Counted from the stretch's first letter, positions 25,851 to 34,726 are shown. The stretch: DNA of 64,000 bases from Frigoriglobus tundricola (GCF_013128195.2 NZ_CP053452.2:7626001-7690000), one strand, 5' to 3'. Notes: generated by a model not told the origin, from the letters alone. Program-made: numbers and translations.

Positions 25851-27482
25851 ATGGCGCAGCAGATGATCACCCTCGAGGAAGCCGCGGAAAAGCTCGGCAT
25901 CTCCCCCGAGGAGATGAAGAAGCGCCTCAAGACCGACCCCGATTTCCGCCGGCTCAGCCAGATTCGGGACGGTTCCAACGTCCGCTTCAAACTGTCCGCG
26001 ATTGAAGAACTCGCGCGGCAACTGGGCATGGCGAGCGACCAGGGGCTGTCCCTCGCGGCCATCCCCGAGGAGACGCCCGGCTCCGACGATTTCAAGGTGC
26101 CCGGCATCGAAGAGAAGAAGAAACCCAAGAAGGTCGAAGACGAGCCCCTCGACTTCGGCACGTCCGACGACGACGTGTTTTCGTTGTCCGAGGAGCCGAA
26201 ACAGACCGGTCCGAAGTCGGGTGGCAAGTTGACGCCCCCGAAATCGGCCACCAAAGGCTTGTCGGACAGTTCCGCCGGAAAACCGGATAGCGACGTGCGG
26301 CTCGCGGGCGGCAAGGCGAAAAAGTCCAAGGAATCCGACGAGTCCGCTGTACCGACCGAAGAAATCTCGCTCGACTTCAGCGGGCCGGGAAGCGCCGTCA
26401 TCAAGGGCGGCAGTTCCGCCAAGTTGTCCGCTCCGAAGGCCGGTGGGGCTTCCGGGAAACTGGTCCCGCCCGGCAAGGGGGACAAGATCGAGAAGCCGCC
26501 CGCGGACAGCAGCGAGTTCGAGTTGAGCCTCGACGCGGACAGCGACGACTTCGAACTCCAGATGAATTCCGACGCCGACGAGGTCGATCTCGGCACCATG
26601 CCGAAGGACAAGGCGGCCGGGCCGAGCAGCAAGCACAGCGGCAAGAGCGGCATCAACCTGCGTGACCCGGCCGACAGCGGCATCTCGCTCGAAAAGGGCA
26701 AGGACAAAAAAGGCGGCGCCAAAAAGCCCGACGACTCGGAGGCCGATTCGGACGTGGACTTCGAACTCTCGCTCGACTCGTCGGCCGCCGTTTCCAGCAG
26801 CAAGCTCGGCGCACCCAAGTCCGGTAAGCTCGTCCTCGACTCGGATTCGGACAGCGAGTTCGAACTGACCCTGGACGACTCCGGTGCCTCGAGCCTCGAA
26901 CAGGCGGCCCTCGATTCCAACGCGCTCGATGAGGCCGCCGACAAGGGCGACATCTTCGAGACCGATTTCGAGATCCCGCCGATGCCGGACGAGTCCGCGT
27001 CCGAGGCGGTCCCGCTCGAATCGGACACCGATTTGGAGAAGTCCGACTTCGAACTGGCCGCGGACGACAGCGACGTGGTCGCCGAAGAACCGTCGCAGAG
27101 CGAAGTGGTTCTCCTCGAGGATGAGGACGAAACCAACGCGGCCAAGTCGATCAAGAAGGTAAGGACCCGCACGAAGCCCAGTGACGCCGATGTCGATCTG
27201 GACGGCGCCGACGTGGAGGCCGATGAAGGGTCGCTCTCGAGGGCACTGAAAACCGCCGAGGAGCCCGAACCGGTCGAAGTGTTCGTGGAGCGGCCGACCA
27301 AGCCGTGGGGCATCGTTCCGGTGCTGTTCCTCGCTCCGTCGCTCCTTGTTGTCCTGCTCGGGACGATCATCGGGTTCGAAATGCTTCAAACGATGTGGGG
27401 CTACCAGCAGCCGCGGAAACCGGCCGCCCCGCTCATCCGTGCCCTCGCCAGCAACCTGGACATGGAACTGCGGGATCAGTGA
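25851..27482 (+). CDS. HTH-domain protein with long acidic FELSL-repeat linker and C-terminal membrane helix
   Basis: ATG 25851 gives 543 residues; upstream in-frame sequence is not protein-like. Residues 5-60 form a MerR/excisionase-like helix-turn-helix ('ITLEEAAEKLGISPEEMKKR' to 'RFKLSAIEELARQLG'). About residues 75-475 are disordered, rich in Asp, Glu, Ser, Lys and Gly, with recurring 'FEL' units ('SSEFELSLDADSDDFELQM', 'VDFELSLDSS', 'SEFELTLDDSG', 'SDFELAADDSD'). Near residues 483-507 is a single transmembrane helix ('WGIVPVLFLAPSLLVVLLG'), with a short tail outside. This tethers an HTH domain to the membrane through a long acidic spacer, which is unusual. A homologous architecture occurs in other planctomycetes, but its role is unknown. 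Confidence 0.8.
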   Translation: MAQQMITLEEAAEKLGISPEEMKKRLKTDPDFRRLSQIRDGSNVRFKLSAIEELARQLGMASDQGLSLAAIPEETPGSDDFKVPGIEEKKKPKKVEDEPLDFGTSDDDVFSLSEEPKQTGPKSGGKLTPPKSATKGLSDSSAGKPDSDVRLAGGKAKKSKESDESAVPTEEISLDFSGPGSAVIKGGSSAKLSAPKAGGASGKLVPPGKGDKIEKPPADSSEFELSLDADSDDFELQMNSDADEVDLGTMPKDKAAGPSSKHSGKSGINLRDPADSGISLEKGKDKKGGAKKPDDSEADSDVDFELSLDSSAAVSSSKLGAPKSGKLVLDSDSDSEFELTLDDSGASSLEQAALDSNALDEAADKGDIFETDFEIPPMPDESASEAVPLESDTDLEKSDFELAADDSDVVAEEPSQSEVVLLEDEDETNAAKSIKKVRTRTKPSDADVDLDGADVEADEGSLSRALKTAEEPEPVEVFVERPTKPWGIVPVLFLAPSLLVVLLGTIIGFEMLQTMWGYQQPRKPAAPLIRALASNLDMELRDQ

Positions 27483-27500
27483 CCGACGGATCGTGACTTT

Positions 27501-27533
27501 CGACGGGCCGCGGCATGGGACCGCGGCCCGTCG
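27501..27533 (+). terminator. intrinsic terminator of the HTH/acidic gene
   Basis: CGACGGGCCGCGG at 27501-27513 pairs perfectly with 27521-27533 around a 7-base loop and is followed by CGTTTTCC. It lies 18 bases after the stop. Confidence 0.8.
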
Positions 27534-27571
27534 CGTTTTCCGTTTGTATAACGAAGAAGTGGCGCGGAGTC

Positions 27572-27668
27572 GGGCGGTCTACTTTCTGTAGCCGGCCTCA
27601 CAGAGGCGCCGGTGCGACACGATTCCCGAAGCACCGGCCTCACAGAGACCGGCTACAGAAAGCCGCCC
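27572..27668. repeat. imperfect inverted repeat, family F
   Basis: Two arms around a centre near 27622 share CTTTCTGTAGCCGG at the outside and GCCGGTGC (left, 27607-27614) facing GCACCGGC (right, 27631-27638) inside. The two inner copies of 'GCCTCACAGAG' read in the same direction, so the element looks like a palindrome with a flipped core. Confidence 0.7.
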
Positions 27669-27737
27669 AACCGCACCGCCCGGTCGGCACGATAGCCGAT
27701 CAACAACGATCGCACATGACCAGCGGGAGGACGCCGC

Positions 27738-28499
27738 GTGACGAAGGCCATCGCGCCCGCGCTTCGAGCCCTCTTAGAGGGGCTCATTGACTACGCGGGC
27801 ACGTTCCCCCCGGCCGCGCTGCCGTGTGGCGCGGCGGCGAGCAACTACACGACCTACCGCGCGGGCGACCACGCGTGGGCGCTGCGCTGGCTCGTCGTGA
27901 GTGCGGCCGATGTGGACCGCCTCCCGTCAGAATTCGATGGCTCCCTTTCTGTCCTTGCGGACACGGATTGTCCGCGTGCGGCGGCACTCGAAACGAAGCG
28001 CGTCGTGACCGCGCCGCGGCCGGTGTATTGCGAGGTGCCGGTGACCGCGCTCCCCGAGGTGAAGGCCGCGGGCTGTTTCGCGAAGGTGCGCACAGGGGGC
28101 GTGAAGCCGGACGCGGTTCCGTCCGTGAACGAGGTCGCGGCGTTCATCCGCGCGTGTGCCGATCGGCAACTCCCGTTCAAAGCAACTGCCGGTCTCCACC
28201 ACCCGGTCCGCGCGGAACACCCGCTCACATACGAGGCCGACGCGCCACGGGCGGTGATGCACGGGTTCCTCAACGTGTTTCTCGCCGCCGCCTTCGCCTG
28301 GAACGGGGACCGCGACATCGTGCCCATTCTGGCCGAGCGCGACCCGACCGCGTTCCGCTTCAACGACAAGGCCCACTGGCGCGACCGGTCGCTCGAAACG
28401 GCCGAGGTACGCGACGCGCGCACGAACTTCGCCCACGCGTTCGGGTCGTGTTCGTTCGAGGAACCACTCCGCGATCTGGAGGCGCTGGGGCTGTTATGA
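27738..28499 (+). CDS. conserved protein of unknown function, partner of fumarylacetoacetase
   Basis: GTG 27738 with GGAGG upstream gives 253 residues. It begins 'IAPALRALLEGLIDYAGTFP', followed by 'ALPCGAAASNYTTYRAGDHA', a start I associate with a conserved bacterial hypothetical family. Later motifs include 'AFIRACADRQLPFKATAGLH' and 'RAVMHGFLNVFLAAAFAW', suggesting an alpha/beta barrel-like soluble enzyme, though this is inference. No signal peptide. Its stop overlaps the next start (ATGA at 28496-28499), so it is translationally coupled to fumarylacetoacetase and probably acts in aromatic amino acid breakdown. Confidence 0.75.
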   Translation: MTKAIAPALRALLEGLIDYAGTFPPAALPCGAAASNYTTYRAGDHAWALRWLVVSAADVDRLPSEFDGSLSVLADTDCPRAAALETKRVVTAPRPVYCEVPVTALPEVKAAGCFAKVRTGGVKPDAVPSVNEVAAFIRACADRQLPFKATAGLHHPVRAEHPLTYEADAPRAVMHGFLNVFLAAAFAWNGDRDIVPILAERDPTAFRFNDKAHWRDRSLETAEVRDARTNFAHAFGSCSFEEPLRDLEALGLL

Positions 28500-29704
28500 C
28501 CGACGACACGCACGACCCCGCGCGGCGCAGTTGGGTGGACTCCGCGAACCGACTCGGCTGTGACTTCCCGATCCAGAACCTGCCGCTGGGCGTGTTCGTG
28601 CCTCCCGGCGACAATCGGGCACGGGTCGGCGTCGCGATCGGTGATGCCGTCCTGGACGCGAGCGCGTGGCTGCCCGGGGAGACGCTGAACGCGTTCTGCG
28701 CGCTCCCCGCGGGCCAGCGAGCGGACCTCCGCAAAGAATGGGTGAGGGCACTCGAAGCCGGCGCCGCGCCGCGCCCCCTGTTCGCTCAGACCGACTGTCG
28801 GATGCTCCTCCCGACGGCCGTCGGTGACTACACCGACTTCTACGCGTCCATCCACCACGCCACGAACGTCGGCAAACTCTTCCGGCCCGACAACCCATTG
28901 TTGCCGAACTACAAACACGTACCGATCGCGTACCACGGCCGGGCGTCGTCACTGGTGGTGAGCGGAACCCCGGTGCGCCGTCCGAACGGGCAGCTCGCGG
29001 AGGGGAAATTCGGGCCGACCCGCGAACTGGATTACGAGGTCGAGGTCGGTCTCCTGCTGGGGCCGGGAAACGACCTGGGGAGTCCGATCGCTGTCGCCGA
29101 CGCCCGACAGCACATTGCGGGCGTGTGCCTCGTGAACGATTGGTCGGCACGCGACGTTCAGCGCTGGGAGTACCAGCCGCTCGGCCCGTTCCTCGCGAAG
29201 AATTTCGGTACGTCCGTTTCACCCTGGGTCGTGACGGCCGAAGCCCTCGCGCCGTTCTGGGCTTCGGCCCCACCGCACGACGTGCCGGTCTTGCCGTACT
29301 TGCAGGAATCTCCTTCCGGTGCGCTCGATATTAGCGTGGAGGTGTGGCTCCGCACGCCCGCGATGGCCGACGCTGTTCGGATGTCTCACGGACAGTTCAA
29401 AGAGATGTACTGGACGCCGGGACAGATGATTGCGCACCATACCTCCAACGGGTGCCGCCTTCGACCGGGCGACCTGATCGCGAGCGGGACGGTATCCGGT
29501 CCCGGGAAAGAAAACCGGGGCTGCCTGCTCGAACTCACATCAAGAGGCACGGACCCCGTTCCACTCCCAGACGGCGAAACCCGGACCTACCTGCAGGACG
29601 GCGACGAGGTAACGCTCACGGCTCACTGCGAGCGTCCCGGTTTTGCGCGCATTGGTTTCGGCTCGTGTTCAGGGGTCGTGCTTCCTGCGATCGGGTTGGG
29701 ATAA
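28496..29704 (+). CDS. fahA: fumarylacetoacetase
   Basis: A 402-residue cytosolic hydrolase that splits fumarylacetoacetate into fumarate and acetoacetate, the last step of tyrosine and homogentisate breakdown. It matches the eukaryotic-type enzyme in length and order: an N-terminal SH3-like domain, then 'YTDFYASIHHATNVGKLFRP' with the catalytic histidine in 'HHATN', 'PIAYHGRASSLVVSGTPVRR', metal-ligand glutamates in 'ELDYEVEVGLL', 'VNDWSARDVQRWEYQPLGPF' with the metal-binding aspartate, and 'AKNFGTSVSPWVVT'. The ending 'GDEVTLTAHCERPGFARIGF' is also typical. The start ATG overlaps the preceding stop. No other tyrosine-degradation genes are visible nearby. Confidence 0.96.
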   Translation: MTDDTHDPARRSWVDSANRLGCDFPIQNLPLGVFVPPGDNRARVGVAIGDAVLDASAWLPGETLNAFCALPAGQRADLRKEWVRALEAGAAPRPLFAQTDCRMLLPTAVGDYTDFYASIHHATNVGKLFRPDNPLLPNYKHVPIAYHGRASSLVVSGTPVRRPNGQLAEGKFGPTRELDYEVEVGLLLGPGNDLGSPIAVADARQHIAGVCLVNDWSARDVQRWEYQPLGPFLAKNFGTSVSPWVVTAEALAPFWASAPPHDVPVLPYLQESPSGALDISVEVWLRTPAMADAVRMSHGQFKEMYWTPGQMIAHHTSNGCRLRPGDLIASGTVSGPGKENRGCLLELTSRGTDPVPLPDGETRTYLQDGDEVTLTAHCERPGFARIGFGSCSGVVLPAIGLG

Positions 29705-29750
29705 CAGCCCTCCTCGTAAGGACGTTTTCCCTCGGACCGCGGCTACGGGG

Positions 29751-30080
29751 TCAGAGGTTACCCCCGTGAAACCGTCCGAAATGTTGCGCCCCCATGAGTG
29801 CCATGAGCAGCACGCCGGTCCCCAAAACGACGACGTGCGTTGTCTTTCGCAAATCGAACCGTCCGACGCGTGCAATCAGGAGGTACGCCAACACCAGATT
29901 TACGACCCCCCAGAGCACGTTGACCGTCGCTGACGACAGGCCCTCGCCGGACGGTGTCGCGAACGGACTCTGGAACGGGCTTCCCATAATGCCGCTGACC
30001 AGGTGGGGAATCGTGTTCGCAAGAAATGCGCCACCGAAGAAGTACGCGACGAAGTGATACCAGCGCGTCACAGTCTGCAT
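29751..30080 (-). CDS. small integral membrane protein, unknown function
   Basis: ATG 30080, with AAAGGG eight bases upstream, gives 109 residues. Three to four hydrophobic segments are visible: 'WYHFVAYFFGGAFLANTIPH', 'VNVLWGVVNLVLAYLLIARV' and 'TTHVVVLGTGVLLMALMGAQ'. The C-terminus is 'HFGRFHGGNL'. No cofactor motif is clear, though histidines flank the helices. The gene is divergent from a TetR-type regulator 75 bases away, which suggests that it is that regulator's target. Confidence 0.75.
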   Translation of the reverse strand: MQTVTRWYHFVAYFFGGAFLANTIPHLVSGIMGSPFQSPFATPSGEGLSSATVNVLWGVVNLVLAYLLIARVGRFDLRKTTHVVVLGTGVLLMALMGAQHFGRFHGGNL

Positions 30081-30155
30081 GAAATCACCCTTTGGTGTTG
30101 TAGTCTGACCCGTTCCAGACACCGAAGATAGTTGAGGGCGGACTCACATAGGGGA

Positions 30156-30794
30156 ATGTTGAGGATGTCCTCAAATAAGTCAAGACCCAACCGGCAGCGC
30201 AGTGCGCTGGAACCGCAGCGGCGGCGCGGAAAGGATCGCGTAGCCGCGCTGATGGAAGCCGCGGCAGGAGTTATTGCCGAACGAGGATTTGAATCGGCGA
30301 CGATGGCGGAAATCGCGGCCCGCGCCGGCGCGCAGATCGGGTCGCTGTACCGTTTTTTCCCCAACAAAGAGGCGTTGGCCGACGCGCTGATCTACCGGTA
30401 CGGCGAAATCGTCCGTGAGGCGTTTGAGAAGATCGAAGCTCGGGCGAGCGCGCTGTCGGTTCACGATCTGGCCGACGCCCTTCTCAACGTCCTGTTTGAG
30501 CTTCACGGTGAGAGTCAGACCATGGTCGCCCTCCTCGAGGCGCGGTCCGAATGGTCGGTCAAGCGGAACGAGTTCCGCAGAGCGGCGGTTCAGTACATCG
30601 CACGGATTCTCACGCTCCGCGCGCCGCACCTACGGCCCGATACGGTCGAGGATGTCGCCGTCGTCCTGCTGCACACCATGAAAACGTTGAAGGCGCTGAC
30701 GATCCAACAAGGCGTTGCCATCAACACGGGCGCGCCGGCCGAGTTGCGCGAGATGACTCGCCTCTACCTGGCGAGCAAGTTCGGCGAGAAATAG
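30156..30794 (+). CDS. TetR-family transcriptional regulator
   Basis: A 212-residue regulator using ATG 30156; ATG 30165 and TTG 30132 are alternatives and none has an ideally spaced ribosome site. The DNA-binding part (about residues 28-75) is 'RVAALMEAAAGVIAERGFES', 'ATMAEIAARAGAQIGSLYRF' and 'FPNKEALADALIYRYGEIV'. The rest is the all-helical ligand-binding domain. The start region contains a palindrome (30159-30174) that probably is its own operator. It is divergent from the small membrane protein gene, the likely regulated partner. Confidence 0.9.
   Translation: MLRMSSNKSRPNRQRSALEPQRRRGKDRVAALMEAAAGVIAERGFESATMAEIAARAGAQIGSLYRFFPNKEALADALIYRYGEIVREAFEKIEARASALSVHDLADALLNVLFELHGESQTMVALLEARSEWSVKRNEFRRAAVQYIARILTLRAPHLRPDTVEDVAVVLLHTMKTLKALTIQQGVAINTGAPAELREMTRLYLASKFGEK
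30159..30174. promoter_or_regulatory. putative TetR-type operator overlapping the start
   Basis: TTGAGGATGTCCTCAA is a perfect 7-2-7 palindrome overlapping the candidate start codons of the regulator. A partly related TTGAGGGCGGACTCA lies at 30132-30146. Binding here would block the regulator's own expression. Confidence 0.45.
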
Positions 30795-30811
30795 CCGCAG
30801 AAGTCGAGGGA

Positions 30812-30911
30812 AGAAGAGGCAACAGGTGCAGCAGAGAATGCTGATCAGAATAAGACAATAATTCTTTCTCTGATCAGCGTTCTGTGCTTCATCTGTAGCC
30901 TCTTGCTCTTC
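30812..30911. repeat. imperfect long inverted repeat after the tetR gene
   Basis: The arms run from about 30812 to 30853 and 30864 to 30911. The inner core GCTGATCAGA (30840-30849) and its exact complement (30869-30878) is flanked by partly matching arms (GAAGAGGCAACAGGTGCAGC against GAAGAGCAAGAGGCTACAGA as complement). It begins 17 bases past the stop. Confidence 0.75.
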
Positions 30912-31091
30912 TACTTTGGCCCGCCCGCTGGTATGACACGTCTGAACGGCGGGGCCGATTTTGCGGATTGTAAGAAACTTTCTCAAGTGGTGGTGCGTTC
31001 TAGTCGATGGATGACTGGCCCTCCGGCCTGTGGTGCATGCGCGCCTCCCTCACCCGCGTCCGACGCCGGAGTCAGTCAAGGACACTCAACT

Positions 31092-32903
31092 ATGCGCCTG
31101 GGCGTTGTGACTCCGTTGGCGAACGAGGAGCATTCGGTCACGGAGCTGCTCGACCGGACTCTGGCCCAGTTGAGCGCGGACGATCGCGTCTTCTGCGTGC
31201 TGGATCGTGTCTCGAAGGACCGGACGCGCGACCTCGTCTCCGAGAGAGCCGGGTGCGACCCGCGGGTCGTGCTGGTGTGGGCGCCAGAAAACCGCTGCGT
31301 GGTCGATGCGTACTTCCGCGGCTACCGCACGGCACTGGCGGCCGGGTGCCGGTGGGTCCTGGAGATGGACGGCGGACTCAGCCACCAGCCGGAAGAGATT
31401 CCGCAGTTCATCCGCGCGATGGAGCAGGGGTACGACTACGTCGGCGGGTGCCGCTTCATGCCGGCCGGCGGCTACTCCGGGCCGTGGTCCCGGTACCTCA
31501 TCAGCCGCGGGGGCGGCGTCCTCTCCAATTTGCTACTCGGCACCCACATGCGGGACATGACGGGCGGCTTCGAGTGCTTCAGCCGCCGCGCGCTGGAGGC
31601 GGTCCTCGCCCGCGGCGTCCGCAGCCGCGCTCACTTCTTCCAGACCGAGATCAAGGTGCTGATGCACCAGTTCACGTGGACCGAAGTGCCGATCCACTAC
31701 CGGAACCCGAGTAAGAGCGTCGGCACGGCGAGCCTGAAGGAAGCGTTCCGCAACCTGTGGGAACTGGTGCGCGAGAACCGGGGCACGGTCACATCGGGTT
31801 CCGCCGCACCACCACGTGTACCGGCGCGACCGCGGGCCGCGACCGTTCCGCCCCCCGTACCAGGGGCATCGGCCCCGGGCCTGGTGGCCGTCCTGACTAC
31901 GATTCAACCGCCGACGGCGTGCGTGGAGAAGCTCGGCGCCTCATTGGCCGCGGCCGGGGCGGGGCTGATCGTCATCGGTGACAAAAAAGGGCCGACGCAA
32001 TTCGAGCAGGCCGGCGCGGAGTTCGTGCCCCTCGCGCGCCAGCACGAATTGCCGTTCCAGCTCGCCCGCCTGCTGCCGACCGGCCATTATGCCCGAAAGA
32101 ATCTGGGGTACTTGCTCGCCCTGCGCCGGGGCGCGGCGTGCATTTACGAAACGGACGACGACAACGCGCCCAACGAACACTGGCAGCCGCGGGGCGTGGT
32201 CGCTCGGGCACAGGCGGTTGCCCCGCGCGTCTGGATGAACGCGTACCGCGCGTTCACCACCGAAAACATCTGGCCGCGGGGGCTCCCGCTCGATCGGGTC
32301 GCCGATCCGGCGAGTGGCGCGCACGACCCGGCAACCCCGCTGGCCGATTACCACTGCCCGATTCAGCAGGGACTGGCCGATGGCGCGCCGGACGTGGACG
32401 CCGTGTGGCGCCTGGTACTCGATCGGCCGTTTGAATTCCGCCGCGGGCCGAGCGTCTGGTTGCCGCCGGGGACGTGGTGCCCGTTCAACAGTCAGACGAC
32501 GTGGTGGTGGCCCGAGGCGTACCCGCTCCTGTACCTGCCGAGTTACTGCTCCTTCCGCATGACCGACATCTGGCGCAGCTTCGTCGCCCAGCGGTGCCTC
32601 TGGGAACTCGGGCACGGGCTCGTGTTCCATGCGGCAGAGGCGACCCAGGACCGGAACCCGCACAACCTGATGCGGGACTTCAAGGACGAGATCCCCGGTT
32701 ACACCCAGAACGACGCGATCGTCGCGCGCCTATCGAACCTGTCGCTGACCGCCGGCCGCGGGGCCGTCGCGGACAACCTCGTCCGGTGCTACGAGGCGCT
32801 GACGGCGACCGGGATCTTCCCGCGGGACGAGTTGCCGCTGGTCCGCGGCTGGGTGGAGGACGTTCAGGCGGCTTCTGCCGTGCCGATGACACGGGCCGCT
32901 TGA
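31092..32903 (+). CDS. bifunctional glycosyltransferase: GT2 domain fused to STELLO-like (DUF288) domain
   Basis: ATG 31092 gives 603 residues. Residues 1 to about 225 are a GT2/dolichyl-phosphate-mannose-synthase-like catalytic domain: 'MRLGVVTPLANEEHSVTELL', 'RVFCVLDRVSKDRTRDLV', the acidic motif 'VLEMDGGLSHQPEEIPQF', and 'DMTGGFECFSRRALEAVL'. A Pro/Ala-rich linker (about 235-262) leads to a domain like plant STELLO/DUF288 proteins: 'VAVLTTIQPPTACVEKLG', 'GLIVIGDKKGP', 'YARKNLGYLLALRRGAACIY' and 'ETDDDNAPNEHW'. The fusion suggests that one protein both transfers sugar and organises or extends the product. There is no membrane segment, so it acts at the cytosolic face. It begins a three-gene set with two polytopic proteins. 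Confidence 0.85.
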   Translation: MRLGVVTPLANEEHSVTELLDRTLAQLSADDRVFCVLDRVSKDRTRDLVSERAGCDPRVVLVWAPENRCVVDAYFRGYRTALAAGCRWVLEMDGGLSHQPEEIPQFIRAMEQGYDYVGGCRFMPAGGYSGPWSRYLISRGGGVLSNLLLGTHMRDMTGGFECFSRRALEAVLARGVRSRAHFFQTEIKVLMHQFTWTEVPIHYRNPSKSVGTASLKEAFRNLWELVRENRGTVTSGSAAPPRVPARPRAATVPPPVPGASAPGLVAVLTTIQPPTACVEKLGASLAAAGAGLIVIGDKKGPTQFEQAGAEFVPLARQHELPFQLARLLPTGHYARKNLGYLLALRRGAACIYETDDDNAPNEHWQPRGVVARAQAVAPRVWMNAYRAFTTENIWPRGLPLDRVADPASGAHDPATPLADYHCPIQQGLADGAPDVDAVWRLVLDRPFEFRRGPSVWLPPGTWCPFNSQTTWWWPEAYPLLYLPSYCSFRMTDIWRSFVAQRCLWELGHGLVFHAAEATQDRNPHNLMRDFKDEIPGYTQNDAIVARLSNLSLTAGRGAVADNLVRCYEALTATGIFPRDELPLVRGWVEDVQAASAVPMTRAA

Positions 32904-32930
32904 CGGGTCTGCCCTCCCTGGAGACCGGAA

Positions 32931-34688
32931 ATGACCGAGGGAGCCTTCCCGTCGCGGTGGGGCCGGTTGGCGGACGCGGTCTTGCTCCTGTTCGTCCTGG
33001 GGTTGGGTGTGAAGGCCGTGGCCGGTGCCGGCTCCGTTCGCGATTTCGACGACGGGGACGAGTGCTCGTACACGATCGCGGCCTCTGCCATTTCGGAGCG
33101 TGGGCTCCCACCGGTGGAAGGGTCGCCACTCTACATCGTGTGGGACTGGCTGCTGTTGAAGGCCGGGGTGGCGCCGGAGGACGTGCCGGCGCGAAGCTGG
33201 GCGGCGCTGGCCGTGCTGCTCCCCGCAGCGATTTCCCTTCTGGTCCGGTCGCTCGGGGGCGGGCGCGTGGCCGCGCTGGTCGCGGGCGGCATGATGCCCG
33301 CGACCACACTCATCGATATCTGGCCCTACCCCATGCACCTGGCGACGCTCGTCCTCGTTTCGGGGACGGCGATTGCGGCCCGGCTCCGTCCGGCCGCGTG
33401 CGGGGCGACTCTCGGACTCACTCTCCTGACCGCGACCTATGCTCGCCCGGAGTTCCTGTACTCGGTTCTCTTGTATCTTCCGGTGGCCGCGTGCGGCGCA
33501 GTATGGCTCGCCCGGCGGCGGCCGGCCGAGCGGCGCGGGCTGTGCGTCGCGCTGGCCGCCCTTGTGTGTGGCGCGGGGCTGCTCGTGTGGGCGTTCGGCA
33601 GTCCGAAGGGGGAAACCGGTCGGTCGGGCGCGGCCTTCGGACAGCACTACGCGCTCAACCGCCACGACGCGGGTGCCCGCCCTGAGCACCCGTGGCTCCA
33701 CTGGGAACTGTACGTCCGCGCCGACTTCGGCGCGGCGACTTCACTGGGCGAGGCGTGGCGGAACAACCCGAACGCGTTCCTGTGGCACGTCGCAACGAAC
33801 GCCCGCCATCTGCCCGGCGCCGTGTGCGAAGTCGCTGTGCCGCGCGTCGACCTGCTCGGGCTTCGGTCCAGTCACATCCGGAAGAGCACCGGGCCGTCGC
33901 GGCACCCGACCACCGAGGCTCTCGCGCGGTGGGTGCTGCTCGCTTCGGTCGCCGTCGGCCTCTTCGGTACCCTGATCGGTTTACGAAACCGGGTATCCGG
34001 ATCCGCCACGGGGGATCGCCTGCCGGTCGCGGTCGCGATGCTCGCGTTCGTCGGCGCTCCGGCGCTCGCGGCGTCGCTGCTCATTTATCCGCGGTTTCAT
34101 TACCTGATCCCGACGGTCGTCTATGTCGCAAGCCTGTCTGCGGCGGGCGCCCGGCACCTGCCGCTGGCGGCCCGCTGGGGGAGTGCGACTCCGACCGCGG
34201 TCGCCGCCATCGGAGCGGCGGTCGCGCTGGCGCTGGTCGTACCCAATCGGGCGGCGGGTTGGTGCGTCCAGTCTCGGCTCGGCCGGTCCCAGGAGCGGCA
34301 GTCGATTGCTGAGGTTCCGACCCCGCTCCGGGCGTCCGTGCGCGCGATTCGTGATCTGGGGCTACGTCCCCCGGTCGTGTTTCTCGACTTCTTCCCGATG
34401 GCGTCCTTCTATGCGGGCTTCGGCAGCGGGTTCGTATCGCCGATTGCCGTTCTGCCGGGCGAGCGCTTCGCGGATTTCATCCGCCGGGCCAACATCGGGG
34501 TTGTTGTCCTCCACCCCTTCCTGGCAGAGTACCCGCAGATCCGCGACGATCCCGATTTCCGGGCACTGGTCGAGGGTCGAGACAGCGGAGCCTTTGCAGT
34601 CTTTCCGGTGGAAGGGTATGCGCTGCTCCGCATCGCGGTACGGCGCGACCTGCTGCCGGCGCCGCCGCCGGATACGGCGGCCCGCTAA
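32931..34688 (+). CDS. polytopic membrane protein, probable GT-C glycosyltransferase
   Basis: ATG 32931 with GGAG at 32920 gives 585 residues. After a first membrane helix (residues 13-30) comes an acidic loop 'VRDFDDGDECSYTIAASAIS', where GT-C enzymes keep their catalytic aspartates. About eight to ten further hydrophobic segments follow up to residue 440 ('RVAALVAGGMMPATTLIDIW', 'ALAALVCGAGLLVWAFGS', 'AVAMLAFVGAPALAASLLIY'). The last 130 residues form a soluble alpha/beta domain ('PVVFLDFFPMASFYAGFGSG'). Lipid-linked sugar donors would be expected. It lies 27 bases after the GT2-STELLO-like gene, so both are likely co-expressed. Confidence 0.75.
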   Translation: MTEGAFPSRWGRLADAVLLLFVLGLGVKAVAGAGSVRDFDDGDECSYTIAASAISERGLPPVEGSPLYIVWDWLLLKAGVAPEDVPARSWAALAVLLPAAISLLVRSLGGGRVAALVAGGMMPATTLIDIWPYPMHLATLVLVSGTAIAARLRPAACGATLGLTLLTATYARPEFLYSVLLYLPVAACGAVWLARRRPAERRGLCVALAALVCGAGLLVWAFGSPKGETGRSGAAFGQHYALNRHDAGARPEHPWLHWELYVRADFGAATSLGEAWRNNPNAFLWHVATNARHLPGAVCEVAVPRVDLLGLRSSHIRKSTGPSRHPTTEALARWVLLASVAVGLFGTLIGLRNRVSGSATGDRLPVAVAMLAFVGAPALAASLLIYPRFHYLIPTVVYVASLSAAGARHLPLAARWGSATPTAVAAIGAAVALALVVPNRAAGWCVQSRLGRSQERQSIAEVPTPLRASVRAIRDLGLRPPVVFLDFFPMASFYAGFGSGFVSPIAVLPGERFADFIRRANIGVVVLHPFLAEYPQIRDDPDFRALVEGRDSGAFAVFPVEGYALLRIAVRRDLLPAPPPDTAAR

Positions 34689-34726
34689 TGGAACCGGGTG
34701 AGCGCCCGATCTGATAGGAATCAACC

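Noticed and set aside
25751-27389. Two long minus-strand frames opposite the HTH/acidic gene
   Set aside because: Serine-rich or valine-rich mirror images of the repetitive acidic codons; no start signals.
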